Positions 23,501 to 33,500 of a stretch of 64,000 nt of DNA are shown one piece after another. Position numbers and translations under genes: made by a program. The notes under the pieces are model-generated. The model was not told the DNA's origin and did no database searches. It worked only from the letters and a program-made list of their open reading frames with translations. Origin of the DNA: JABSOG01 sp041583135 (GTDB lineage: Bacteria; Pseudomonadota; Gammaproteobacteria; Enterobacterales; Alteromonadaceae); NCBI GenBank assembly GCA_041583135.1, contig JBFHGJ010000006.1, forward strand, positions 1 to 64,000. The letters are read 5' to 3'. The number at the start of each line of letters is the position of its first letter. Position 1 is the first letter of the stretch.

Positions 23501-24563
23501 GGGCAAGCTGTTCCTGTTGGCGGTTGGCTACGGGGCTACCAAGCACAATGTCCTGTTCGCCGCTGATACGCCAGAGCAGCGCAGAGAAAGCCGCATGTAA
23601 CCCCATGAATAATGAAGCATCTTGAGCTTGACACAATCGTTTCAGAGTTTGGCCGGTTTGAGCGCCAATGTTTGAGTAAACCGAGTCACCACGAAAGCTT
23701 TGCTGTTTGGGCCTCGGACGGTCCAAAGGTAAGCTGTGGGTTTGCGGTAGATTGGCCAATTGCCGCTGCCAGTATTGCAGTTGTTTGTCCAGCACTTCGC
23801 CACTCAACCAACGTCTTTGCCAATGGGCATAATCGCCATATTGAATAGCCAAAGGTGCCAGCGGATTGGGCAAGCCTTTGATACAGGCTCGATAGAGTTG
23901 GCTCAGCTCTTTGACCAACACATTTATCGACCAGCCGTCGGAGGCGATATGATGCATGGTGATAATAAGTATATGAGTGTCCGGTGCGGTTTTAAGCAAC
24001 CTGGCTCTTAGCATCAAATCTGCGCTCAAATCAAAGCCCTGTTCCGCTTCTTCTTGCACAGCTGCGGTCACTTTGGCTTTGAGGCTTTCCCCTGCCATAT
24101 CCGACAAGTCAATCATGGCAATTTCGAATAGCCGGTATGCCTGCACCAGCTGAGCCGGTTCGCCGTCTTGATTGGCGACAAATACCGTGCGCAAGCTTTC
24201 ATGACGCTCGACAATTATTCCCAATGCAGCACTTAAGGCTCTAATATTCAATGCCCCTTTCAAAGTCAACGTGGAGTTGATGTTGTAATGGGCGTTGCCG
24301 CTATCAATCTTGTCCAGCAACCACAAGCTTTGCTGAGCGAAAGACAAAGGTAGAGGCACACTACGATCGGTAACCGCCAAAACCGGCGCACTGTTTTGCT
24401 CCACCGACAAGGCTTCAATCAGCGCTTCTTTGTGGGTTTTGAGCGCCGCCATTATCTCGGGCGTCATCGCGCCCTTTGCGGCATTGATGTTTAATTTGCC
24501 CGCAGCAACGCTGACCTGAATGCGTTTTTGCGCCAAAAGCTGGAATAACTGGGAAAGTGTCAT
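11547..24563 (-). CDS. Giant NRPS, system II second subunit, 4 modules
   Basis: 4338-aa NRPS adding residues 5-8 of the system II peptide. Its ATG overlaps the TGA of the upstream NRPS gene (ATGA, 24560-24563), so the two are translationally coupled. Domains, approximate residues: TubC-like dock 1-55 (GKLNINAAKGAMT); C (HHIASDGWS ~203); A1 (~685 core); PCP (~1091); dual C/E (FHHRLHPQAD ~1195, HHIVSDH ~1317); A2 (~1777); PCP (~2166); C (~2356); A3 (~2828); PCP (~3218); C (HHIACDGWS ~3408); A4 (~3888); PCP (GGSSLL ~4278). The acidic tail ends DEDLLDEVEF and probably docks onto the next subunit. Codes: A1 DAGTIGAVSK (not recognised; the following C/E domain would make it D), A2 DAFWLGGTFK (Val), A3 DAEHMGRITK (not recognised; Glu at position 239 hints at a basic residue), A4 DILQLGMVWK (Gly). 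There is no TE, so the chain passes on. Confidence 0.97.
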   Translation of the reverse strand: MTLSQLFQLLAQKRIQVSVAAGKLNINAAKGAMTPEIMAALKTHKEALIEALSVEQNSAPVLAVTDRSVPLPLSFAQQSLWLLDKIDSGNAHYNINSTLTLKGALNIRALSAALGIIVERHESLRTVFVANQDGEPAQLVQAYRLFEIAMIDLSDMAGESLKAKVTAAVQEEAEQGFDLSADLMLRARLLKTAPDTHILIITMHHIASDGWSINVLVKELSQLYRACIKGLPNPLAPLAIQYGDYAHWQRRWLSGEVLDKQLQYWQRQLANLPQTHSLPLDRPRPKQQSFRGDSVYSNIGAQTGQTLKRLCQAQDASLFMGLHAAFSALLWRISGEQDIVLGSPVANRQQEQLAPVIGYFVNTLVLRSNLGGEPNFAELIGRSKTMLSEAYRHQQVPFEQLVERLSPERSLSHSPLFQIMLVLQNDESGSLTLPGLTLATAEQADNVAKFELTLSISEKSDGLALTWQYSSDLFNRSTIERMAEHFSALLSALVTKPNVPVSEANLFTPQLQQQLLVDWNDSITDTPLHLCVHQLFEQQVEATPELVAVSADNGSTQQITYDELNRQANQLAHYLIAQKQVKPDTLVGVCLERSVDIIIAIMAVLKSGAAYVPLDPDYPSDRLAYMVKDAGLKTLITRRKLLDKTGATEAQAVFMDKAPETVFAHMSQSNVAVAGLTSSNLAYVIYTSGSTGNPKGVMVEHRSLVNIIAYDCRLFDIQPADRFLHCLSLGFDAGNGYMLETLCGGACLVLEPNLDNLFELIKAKSITHVTLPPALLNLQQISDTHSLKAIITGGDVFDHNVINKLSANTQLFNAYGPTETTVSSTCLQVARGRHNETGVIGAPIANTECFVLDEQMGLLPAGSFGELYIGGVGVARGYLNRPDLTAERFVRNPFYDPANLASSQYLYKTGDLVRWLPDADGRSAKLVFAGRMDTQVKLRGFRIELGEIENTLTTAESVKDAIVEVKTINDDKRLVAYVVAKDHELVDDAAQQPEQYLQRRQQAIADIREHLAMTLPEHMMPSLFVFMAALPLTPNGKVDRKAMPMPRADLEQRHFVAPMTDTQQLLCQVWQEILDVEQVGISDNFFELGGHSLLVIKAINKLQQFDIRMSAPQLFAAPTVAGLAQLIDSDPADEIAVFKAPDNLIEANCEKITPQMLPLVALSEAEIANVCQQVAGGAANIEDIYPLGALQQGILFHHRLHPQADPYVSAFTLKIDNRSSLNRLLAGLQLLVDRHDVLRTAILWEGLSEPVQVVCRHLELSVSYIVPDKGRDELAELEAQADPSVHGMDLTKPPLIKVKVVGEPDRGQHYVLLQLHHIVSDHIGLEIIQNELGQIINGQAHELKTPVPYREFIAHCAELARRHDAEAYFRSALGDLDEPSAPYDLLDVKGDGSNMNTAKLAIDDKLASDLAVAARASGVSPAVLFHAAWAMVVSRCSDRDDIVFGSVMSGRLQGMKDAQSMLGVFINTLAVRVKLQHENAAQLVSQIQQLLQQLLPFEQTPLALAQRCSGLDSDTPLFTALLNYRHSGDPQNAARLMPKGIEFLQARERTNYPFNLNVDDRGGSFDIGVQTAAPICAHKVAGYVHQALSGLIEALNTASEQPVQLMEMIGEDEANRLLAANQNRRAYPNHQSIAEVFAVQCDQTPDAVAVSCHDGKLSYRQLDGEANRLARYLVAHVNLQPGERVGVLLPRSVETIVALLAIVKAGGTYVPLDTNGPDARLAGMISQAGLATLITCGQASALHHEQSICLDSAREQIAAMDSSNFNQSAGGDSVAYIMFTSGSTGQPKGVKVSHKAVVSLVVNNDYVPLGQQTIMMQNAPVAFDASTFEIWGALLNGGQLVIQPEPVPEIAALEAFINRHNINTAWLTAALFDQLATTGQATDSCLSYLLVGGDIVKTASVASFQQRHRAVTLINGYGPTENTTFSCCHTIASVTGCGRLSIPIGRPLANRQVYVLDHNRMLVPEGVCGELYVGGDGLAEGYLGQPELTALTFVENPFKAGEKLYRTGDRVCWQNGLLMFMGRMDHQIKIRGFRVEPGEVEQLLVQHCDIREAAVVARKTLNGEDQLIAYFSADLAPATQALEQYLAEQLPTYMLPSAFVLLSELPLTANGKVDRKALPEPDLALTGETYEAPSNEVELQLCAIWQELLGIERVGVSDNFFRLGGHSLLATRLVSQINQTFAVNLGLQQVFSEATVRRQARAIAQVSGASLPPALTSAKQEGCLPLSFTQQRLWLIDALEGSSHYNIPMALELTGRLDIAALETAFALLIERHGTLRTVFATNSEDKPVQLPQPVGSFNLGFEDLSAMSDEARQSHLQQQIGLQSRCGFDLGCDLMLRAAVLKLATDRHVLLITIHHIASDGWSMGILTKELVILYRALVKGEPAELEPLPLQYTDFAVWQRNWLQGEVLQSQLGYWTQQLADLPAVHALPLDNARPKQQRFVGQTHTSHIAKDSVERLYELCLGEGATLFMGLNALFAVLLCRYSGESDIVLGTPVANREQAEIANLIGFFANTLVLRNDVSGDPSFVTVLQRSKAMLLEAYAHQQVPFELVVEALQPARNLGYSPLFQVMLVLQNNDSERLQLPGLEINALAQQSHLAKFDLTLNVVESKDGLMLTWQYNCDLFGGQTIARMAEHFERLLAGLVKDPNASINAIDMLGETEREQLISWSESMPAPMTDKRSLAGVFEAQVEIDPKAIALVAQGQHLSYGELNTKANQLAHWLLQHHNIKPDIPVGVCLEPSIEMVIALLAISKAGGAFVPLDPQFPSARLAMMIDDAGMTIVLTHRHLADSLGLDERLLCFADECVHPLKDNPCRADLRASHLAYLLYTSGTTGRPKGVMIEHHNVISHLLSQQHCLGIDNDEVFILLANYVFDAAVEQIFLPLCSGARLVLPNKAQLENPEQIKALLVAHQVTHLHGSPAYLAMLAGLPAGHRIRRVMSGGDVMAAKVREQYGELLINRYGPTETTITCVQNLEFGPEQPLNTIGKPMPGNRVAIMNEQMQLVPIGVVGELYVGGSGIARGYLNLKQQTAERFVVEPQTQTRWYKTGDRVKWQQGGMLEFIGREDGQVKIRGLRIETGEIEYHLGQSEQISDALVLAKGEGDDKRLVAYLVTPEAKALEQADLRREFTERLVCELGQSLPHYMVPAQFVLLAQWPLNAGGKIDKTRLLQLDDGIRMSGYVAPQNEMQRQLCELWLQLLPVEKVGISDNFFELGGHSLLATRLVSRINKAFGSALALKTLFERPTIEQIATLLSDKQPVINTPIVKATEHQSLIPLSFAQHRLWLLSQIEGGNAHYNMPLAFTLSGNLHREALASALSEIIRRHHSLRTCFVTDSSGEPSQRLNPVEGFTVQYHDLCSLEQADRQALIAQHQHDEATQPFDLSVDLMIRARLLAVSADEHVLLLTVHHIACDGWSMTVLLKEFNTLYSAMCQGEPAQLQPLEVQYTDYALWQHNELKAQGLVKAEEYWTQQLADLPLMHSLPLDRPRPARQSFSGQTHTSRLPESLLHKLTSVCQGQGATLFMGLHGAFSALLSRLSNEHDIVMGTPIANREQQQVENLIGLFMNTLVLRANLADNPAFAELVGQSKTMLLDAYAHQQLPFEQLVSRLQPQRSLSHSPLFQVMLVMHNNESGQLALPGVSVAPLGAGDEVAKYDLTLNVKHDEDGLLLGWQFSDALFNLANIEQMAANFEILLEAMVNQPQTGVLSLAMLDKQQSDWLLNQCNRTAADFATPGFVHQQFQMQVANSPEATALVCDNQRLSYRQLDAKANQLAHYLIEHKQVGPDRLVGVCLTRSVEMVVAILAIMKAGGAYVPLDPGYPKARLQHMVEDAELTVVLCERRFVAASPINLQLLICVDDPVVESQLAGQPEHSPQLPLLQPHHLAYVIYTSGSTGLPKGVMIEHRQLDNFVNSMQAKLECTEQDVLLAVTSISFDIHTLEIFLPLIGGATVVVANDRALADADALKNLLEHHQISMMQATPSTWQMMLDAQWRSSRPMTLLCGGEPLSADLKDGLLHNDNITLWNMYGPTETCVWSTMAKMQRGLPVTLGTPVGNTHCYVVNEQLQLCPAGSCGELLIGGAGVARGYHNNPQLSAQRFIADPFAAGRVYKTGDLVKQSTDGQLVYIGRMDEQVKLRGYRIEPGEIEHQLQRCPLVDSALVAVKSRGQGLAQLVAWVQPATTVAGDFNQTETSAQISEFIRQSLPVFMMPTVYVYVSQWPLKPNGKIDRQALPSPEENLGERMAPQNEIERSLVELWSNLLGLSTEHISTTDNFFELGGSSLLVVRLKAGIEQVFNVSFELNYLFEAPSLTDMANNIGIYQVSQDLQDVDEDLLDEVEF

Positions 24564-27500
24564 ATTTGAAAAGATTCCATTTCATCTGCATCGGCAGAGA
24601 GCTCATTATTGTTGTCGGTGCGAAATGCTGGGTGACTAACCTCGATATAGGCAGCCAAGCTTTGCAGTTGGGGCATTTGGAAAACCATGTTGATGGGCAG
24701 CTCGATGTCATGATCGCTTTTAAGCAACACCAGCAGTTTCATCGCCAGCAGTGAATTGCCGCCCAAAGCAAAGAAATTGTCGTCGATACTGATTTGCTGC
24801 AAACCAAACAATTGCTGCCAGCAATGACAAAGAGCCTGCTCTGCCGGACTGACCGGTGCTATGTATTGGCCACTTTGACCTTCAAGTTGTGGTGCGGGCA
24901 ACGCTTTGTAGTCCACCTTGCCATTGACGGTCAAAGGGAGTTGTTCAAGCAAGACAAAAGCGTGAGGCACCATGTAATCGGGCAGATCCTGACTCAATTG
25001 CAACTTAAGTTGTTCAACAAACACTTGGCTTGCAACAAGATCTGCCAACAGGTGTGGATGACTGACGACATAGGCCACCAGATGTTTGTCACCACTGTAA
25101 TCCTTGCGGACCACAACCACGGCATCAATAACATCTGAGTGGGCGTAGAGGTTGTTCTCGATATCTTCCGGCTCAATCCTAAAACCACGGATCTTGACCT
25201 GTTGGTCGATGCGCCCCATGAATTCAATTTGATAGTCATCATGGTGTTTTGCCCAACGAACCAAATCGCCACTGCGATACAGGCGCCTATAGCACTCGGG
25301 CTGGCCATCTTGATAGAATGGATTGGCGACAAATTTTTCATCGCTCAGCTCAGTCTGATTCAAATAACCTTTGGCCAATCCCGCACCTGTGATACACAAC
25401 TCGCCGCAAGCACCTTTGGGAACAAGTTGTTGATGCTCATTGAGCACCAAAACCGTCCGGTTGTGCAGCGGCTTGCCAATGGGAATGTGCTCAAAGCTGC
25501 CGATATCCTGTGGGATGGTAAAACAAGTGGTGAAAGTGGTGCTTTCAGTCGGGCCGTAGCCATTGACCAACACAAGGTTCGGGTCGCTAATTCGAATTTG
25601 CGCCACCGAGTGAGTTTTCACAATGTCTCCACCGACAATCAATTGTTGTAGGCGGCCAACGAGCGGGTTATAAACCGGGGCAAATTGGTCAAACAGTCCT
25701 GCTGTCATCCAAGCGGTGTTGATGCCATGCTCGCCGATAAAGCGATTCAGGCTTTGAATGTCCAATAGCGCCTGTGGCTGCATCACCAAGCGTCCGCCGT
25801 TGAGCAAGGCGCCCCAGATTTCGAATGTCGCCGCATCAAAAGAAATCGATGAGTTTTGCAACATTACAGTGTCGCCCGACAGTGCCGCCACCCGGTTATC
25901 CGCTACCAAAGAGGATACGCCGCGATGAGGCACCATCACGCCTTTGGGCTTGCCGCTTGAGCCTGAGGTATAGATGATGTTGGCTACATCCTCAGGCCCC
26001 GCCAATGATGGCAGATTTTCTGCCGATTGGCGGTTGATGCCGTGTTGCACATCGACAGCATCAAGACAGATGGCCGCGATTGCCGTATCTACTAACAATG
26101 CCTGAAAATCTGAACCCATGACCACACAGGCAGGTCGAGTATCATCAAGCATCACAGCCAATCGCTTGGCTGGGAAGGCAGCATCCAACGGCACGTAGGC
26201 ACAACCCGCTTTTAGAATCGCCAGCATGGCAATAATGGCGTTGGTGTTACGCTCTAGGCACAAGCCAACAGTTGAGCCGGGCAACACAGCGCAATCATTG
26301 CGCAGATAGTGCGCCAGCTGATTTGCCTTGCGATTCAAATCAGCATAGTCATGTTGCAGCCCTTCACAAATCACGGCAATGTTATGGGGCACTTGAGCTG
26401 CTTTGCTTTCAAACAGCTCAACGATGGTTTTGTTCGAGTTTTCTCCGCCGAGCTTGCTACTGGACAAATCCAACAATTGTTTGCGGCTGGCCGCAGACAA
26501 AACTGTCATGGCAGTAACCGGCGTCGCTTTCATAGCAGCGACATTTTCAACCAGCTGCTCAATGGCTTGCAATACAAAACCGGCAACTGTTTGCGGATCT
26601 ACGCTGTTATCTACCTGAACATCCAACGCGAAATCATCGCTATAATCATCCACCGACAGAATAAACGGGTAGTTGGTTCTTTCTTGTGCACTCAACAGTT
26701 CGACTTCTTTTGGCGGCTGACCATCACAGGTGACATTAGGCACATGGGAATGACGATAATTGAGTATGGCGCTAAACAGCGGCAAATCCCCGGCAAGTTC
26801 AGTACAGCCTTGGGCGATAGACAACGGCGCCTGTTCATAGGGCAACAATTCATGCAGCGAATTCTGCACTTGGCTCACCAGTTCAATGGCGTTGACACCG
26901 GCCAATTTGACCCGCAATGGTAAAGTATTAATAAATACGCCCATAATACTTTGTGAACCTGACACGCCCTGCAATCTACCGGACATCACGGTGCCAAACA
27001 CAACGTCGTCACGGCCACTACAAGCGCCCACTACCATAGCCCATGCGGCGTGGAACAATGCCGCTGGACTCACTTCTAAATCTTTGGCCAATTGACGCAG
27101 CACGCGACTCGTATCTTGCGGCACGGTTGCTCTGGCTTCAACCACCAGACTACCATCTCCCTTTACATCCATTAACTCAAAAGGTGCGGTCGGTTCATCA
27201 ATGTCACCCAATTGTTCTGTGAAAAACGTCTCAGGGTCAATTTGGGTCTTACGATGCAGAGTATGGGCGATAAACGTGCGATAAGGCACAGGCGCTGGCA
27301 ATTCTGCCTCCTTGCTCTGTAGCAGCAGATTTAGCTCCTGTTCGATGATCTCAAGCCCGACATGATCGGATATGATGTGATGCAATTGCAGCAAGACCAA
27401 GTGTTCATCACTGCCCTGCTCGGCAATGCGCACCCGCAATAACCCGCCCTGCGTCAGATCCATGGTTTGGTTTTCCGGCAGACACAATTGTGCGAGCTTT

Positions 27501-30500
27501 TGCTCTGCCGATTGACCCGGAGCCTGTTCCACTTTTTGCACATCCAGCTTGACCTTGCGACAAACCACCTGAACCGGCACCGGTAATCCTTGCCACATGA
27601 CTGCACTGCGCAGTACATCGTGGCGGTCAACAATCTGTTGCAGCGCCGCGACAAATCGCTCAAGAGCATCACCCGAATGCACGGCAAACATGAACGGACT
27701 AATGTACGGATCGCCATGGTTGCTCATCATGTGATGGAACAATATGCCCTCTTGCAGCGGACCGAGAGGATAAATATCTTGAATATTGCCGACGCCACCG
27801 GGCACAAGGGTAGTGATTTGGTCGATATGTTGCTGCTCCAAATCCACCAGCGGCAACATGGCCGGTGTCACTCTGGTGCAGCCCGGTTCAATGTGGTTGT
27901 GCGGCACTTGGTGATCTAAGTCCCCAGTTTGCCCTTCATCCTCTAGGACCAAGGCCAACCGCGCCACTGTAGGATTGGCAAACAGTGTTTTGGCGCTCAT
28001 GCCAATACCCTGTTTTTGCAAGGCGGAGATCACCTGCATCACCAACAACGAATGACCTCCGAGACTGAAAAAGTTGTCATTACAACCCACTTGCGCGACC
28101 CCGAGCACTTGGCGCCATATATCACAAAGCAAATGCTCCAACGGACTGTGCGGCGCCACAAAAACATTTTGCACCAAAGTGATATCAGGCTCAGGCAAGG
28201 CTTTGCGGTCAACCTTGCCATTACCGGTCAGTGGTAAAGCCGCCATCACAGCAAAGGCCCCAGGAACCATATAACCCGGCAGACATTGTTCGAGGTGTTG
28301 TCTCAATTGTTTAACCAACAAGGCATTACGCTGCGCGTCATCGGCATCAGAGGTAGTTAGATAGGCAATCAATTGCTCGCTGTGCGGGTGTACAATGACG
28401 ACAGCATCTTGTACCGGACCAAATGAACAAACATGATGTTCGATTTCGGCCAACTCTATACGAAACCCACGAATTTTCACCTGATGGTCGGCGCGCCCTA
28501 AAAACTCAAGATTGCCGTCTTCGAGCCAGCGCACTATATCACCGGTTTGATAGAGCCGTTCACAGCTGCCTTCGCCATGATAGGGATTGCGAATAAACTG
28601 CTGCGCGGTCAATTCATCGCGATGCAGATATCCCCGAGCCAACCCGGCTCCGCCAATATACAGCTGACCAGCAACACCGGGTGGACATAATTGCATGTGC
28701 TCGTTAAACACCAGCAAGGTGGTGTTATCGATAGGTTTACCCAGCGGAACGGAAAGTCCTTGCGGCAACTGTTGCGAATTAATGGCAAAGGTTGCACAAC
28801 CGACGGTGGCCTCGGAAGGACCATAGTGGTTGAACACGGCAACATCATCAAAAGCTTGGCCAAGGGCCTGGAATTTGCGGGTGAACAAGGTTTCGCCGCC
28901 GACAAACATAACATGCCTGATACCGGGCTTAGGTTTACAATTCCCCTGAATCAACGCATCAAGGTGCGCAGGCGTGATCTTAAATAGAGTCGGCTGCTCG
29001 CTTTGATTGAGCTTGTCTATCAACTCACCTAGGGAGTCGGCAGTTGAAGACGATGAAAGCTCAATGCCCTTGCCCATCAACAGCGGCACCCAAAAACTGG
29101 TGGCAGTACCATCGAAACAAATGTTGGTGTTGACGTAGCCTTGCTCCACATGCTCACACTTGCGGGCGATGGCTGTGGCATAGTTAACCAGTGAACGGTG
29201 CTCTACCATCACTCCTTTGGGGTTGCCGGTAGATCCTGAGGTGTAAATGACATAAGCCAGATTATCGGCTTTGGCACCTGACGCCTGCGGGCCAATGTTG
29301 CCCTGCGCAAGTGCATCCAGATGCGTAATGAGTTCCGCTGAGTCCAAACAAACAGCCAAAGAGGCATCAATACCGGTTGCAGCAACCAAACCGTCGATAC
29401 TGATCACGGTATCTACTTTGGCATCATCCAACATGTACGCCAAACGGACGGCTGGATAATCCGGGTCCAGCGGCACAAATGCGCCTCCAGCTTTAACAAC
29501 CGCCAACATGGCAACCACCATTTGCACATCGCGGCCTAAGCATATGCCAACCACTTTGTCCGGGCCGATGTCACGATACTGGCGAAGGTAACGAGCCAAT
29601 TGGTTGGCCCTTGCGTTTAACTCGCCAAAGCTCAGTTGTGCACCGCCCGCCATAACGGCAACGGTTTGTGGCTGGTTTGCTGCATGTGTTTCAAATAGTT
29701 GATGAATGCAGCTCGCCTCATCAAATGCCCGGGCGGTATCGTTCCACGCCAACAACTGACGGTTTTGCTGAAAAGTCCCCAGCAGTGCCAATTCGAACAC
29801 ATTTCTGGTTGGCTCCGCCACAATGGCGCCAAGCAATACCTCAAATTGCTCAGCCATACGCTCGATAGTTGCCGCTTTAAACAGGTCGCTGTTGTATTGC
29901 CAGTTGAGCTTCAGACCGCTTTCGCTTTCAATGACCTCAAGATTCAAATCATATTTGCTCAGCTGCCTTTGAATATCGACAACTGCTACATTCAGTCCGC
30001 TGAACTTTGCAACCACCTCGGCATTGTTTTGTAACACCAACATCACTTGAAACAAGGGGCTATGACTCAAACTGCGCTGGGGCTGCAAGGTCTCAACCAA
30101 CTGTTCGAACGGCACCTGTTGGTGGGCATAAGCATCGAGCAAGGTGTTTTTGCTTTGCGCCAACAATTGGCTAAAGCCAGGCTGGCCAGACACGTCACTG
30201 CGTAACACCAGAGTATTGGCAAACAGGCCAATCAGCTCTGCCACTTCGTTTTGTTCACGATTGGCAATGGGGCTGCCGATAACAATATCGGCCTGATTGC
30301 TATGACGGGACAACAGCACGGCAAAAGCGGCATGTAGACCCATGAACAAGGTTGCGCCTTGACGCTGGCACAAAAGGTTGAACTGTCTTGCAACCGCACT
30401 TTGTATCTCACGACGGCAAGCCCCACCAATATAGCTTTGGATTTCCGGGCGCGGCTTATCCAGAGGCAAACTGTGCAACACCGGCAAATCGGCCAATTGC

Positions 30501-33500
30501 TGCTGCCAATAGGCCAACTGTTCATCCAGCACCTGTGCACTCAACCAGCCACGCTGCCAAGCGGCGTAATCGGCATATTGAATGGTCAAAGGCGACAATT
30601 GCGGTGCACCGGCCTCAACAAACTGGCCATACAGGCAGCCGAGTTCTTTGACCAATATCGCCAACGACCAACCGTCGCAGGCAATGTGATGGATGCTGAC
30701 AATCAACAGATGTTCATCGCCAGCGATTTTGTGCAATGATGCCCTAAGCAAGGTATCAAAGGCCAAATCAAACGCCTTTTGCTCATGTTCATCAACAGCG
30801 TGGTCAATACTGGTCTTTTGAGCTGACTCAGTCAGCTCAGTCAAGTCATTTGACGGTAACGGTATCGACGATGGCGGCACAATCTGTTGTTCAAGCTCGC
30901 CCTGTTCATTTTGCATAAAGACGGTGCGCAGGCTTTCGTGTCTGGCCACTAGGGCATCTAAAGCCGACTGCAATGCAGGGCGGTCAAGTCCACCCACCAA
31001 CTTCAATCCGCCAACGACGTTGTATTGACTGTTGTGGCTGTCGATTTGGGCAAGCAACCACATTCTTTGCTGGGCAAACGAAGGTTGCAAACGGGCTTTT
31101 CCACGCACAGGCATAATGGTTTGGTGAACTGCATCTGATCGCAACTGGTCCAAATGCTCAGCCAGTTCAGTCAAGCGCGGGTGTTCAAACAAGGTTCGCA
31201 ATGCCAACTGCACACCCAGAGCTTGGTTGATTTGCGTAACCAGCCGAGTCGCCAACAAAGAGTGTCCGCCAAGGGCAAAGAAGTTGTCGGTGATACCGAC
31301 ACGTTCAAGCCCCAACACCGCTTGCACCGACTGACACAACACTTGCTGGGTGCGGTTTTGCGGCGCAACATAATCATTGGCTGGCAGGTCTGGCTGCAAT
31401 TGCGCCAACGCCCTTTTGTCTATCTTGCCGTTGCCGGTCAGCGGCAGCTGTTTCAACACGCCAATATGTGAAGGCACCATATAGTCCGCCAGCCTTTGGC
31501 CTAGATATTGGCGCAATTCATTGGCCAGTTGGGGCGCATCGGCAACCACAAAGCCAATCAGTTGTTGCTCCCCGCCCGGTCCGGCTTGGGCCATCACTAT
31601 GGCTTCTTTGACCGCGTCATGTTGACAGAGGATTTGCTCAATTTCACCCAGCTCAATTCTGAAGCCGCGCACCTTGACCTGTTGATCAATCCTGCCTTGA
31701 TAAACCAGTCCCTTGTCGGCATGCATACAAGCCAGATCACCGCTGCGATAAAATCTCTGACCTGCAAGCCCGGGTAGCTCGATAAACCTCTCGGCTGTCA
31801 ATTCGCGGCGGTTCAAATATCCTCGGGCCACACCGGCGCCGCCAACATACATTTCCCCGCTGACACCTTTTGGCACAAGCTGTAGGGACTGGTCGAGCAG
31901 CAATAAATCAAGATCAGCCAAACGCTCACCGATGGGGCTGCCACCGGCGGCAATATCTGTAGCGACAATCCGCTTGTATGTGACATGTACAGTTGTCTCA
32001 GTGATACCATACATATTGACCAATTGCGGTTTGCTGTCACCAAAACGCTCAACCCAGGGTTGCAGCGCTTCAAGATTGAGTGCTTCACCACCGAAAATCA
32101 CCTGTCGCAAGCTTAAGTCTACCGACTCATCGCAGGCACCTGCCGATATCAATTGATAAAAAGCACTAGGGGTTTGATTGAGTATCGTGATCTGTTCTTC
32201 AGACAAAAATCCAATAAACTTGCCCGGGTCGCGAGACAACCAATAAGGCACCATCACCAACTTGCCGCCATGGGCAAGAGCTCCCCAAAATTCCCAAACC
32301 GAAAAGTCGAACGCAAAGGAATGAAACAGGGTCCAGCTGTCGGTGTGATCAAAGCGAAATTGAGCTTCAGTCGTCTGGAACAAGCGGGTAACATTACGAT
32401 GTTCCACCATCACCCCTTTAGGCTTACCGGTGGAACCGGAAGTATAAATGACATAAGCTAGATTGCTGGAGGTCAAACCGTCAATCTCCATGTTGTCATC
32501 AGGCAGGCTCTCAAGTGCCAGCGCATCGAGACAGATGACATTGTGTTGGTCAGTCAACACACTTTGCGCCAGCTTACTGGTGGAGACCATGCTTTGCAGT
32601 CCGGCATCTTCAATCATAAATTGCAAACGAGCGGCTGGTAGAACCGGATCCAGCGGCACATAGCCACCACCGGCTTTCAATACCGCCAAAATGGCCACGG
32701 CCATGTCCAGCGAACGCTCAAAACACAGCCCAACCAGGGAGTCTGGTTTAACGTCGCCCTGCACCACCAAATAATGCGCCAGTTGATTGGCACGTTGGTT
32801 CAGTGCCTGATAGGTCAACTGTTGCCCGTCGGCGGCCGCGCCATATTGAACGGCTACTTTGTCGGGATATGCCGCGACCTGTTGTTCAAACCACTGGTGG
32901 ATACCCCGACCATCATCAGCAAAGGCCGATGTGCGGGTGCTATTGTCGAGTAACTCCTTTTGTTCATGCGGTGGCAGCACACTAATCTCGGATACCTGTC
33001 GCTGGCCTCCGCTCGCAATGGCTTCTACCACGCCGCTGAGCGCCTGAAGCATGTAATCAATCAGCCTTTGAGCATCCACAGTCGCTTCGGTTTGAGCTTC
33101 CAAGGCAAAGGCATCACCCAGATCATCCACCGACAAAGCAAACGGATAGTTGGTTCTTTCCCGGGATTGAACGAAATCTATGCCGGGATGAGCACTAAAC
33201 AACGCCTTGGGTTGGGAATGGCGATAGTTCAACATCGCCGTAAACAAAGGGCTGTCGCCTGATAAACCACTGCATTGTTGGGCCAGCGCCAGTGGCGTCT
33301 GTTCAAAGGGCAACAGCGCATGCAAGTCTTCCTGCACCCGGGACAAAAATTGCAGCACGCTCTGACCGGCCAAATTCACTCGAAGCGGCAGCGTGTTGAT
33401 GAAAACCCCCAACATGTTCTCTGCACCTTTGGCCCCTTGCAAACGCCCGGACACCACTGTACCAAACACCACATCCTGATTGGCAGCACAACTGGCCACA

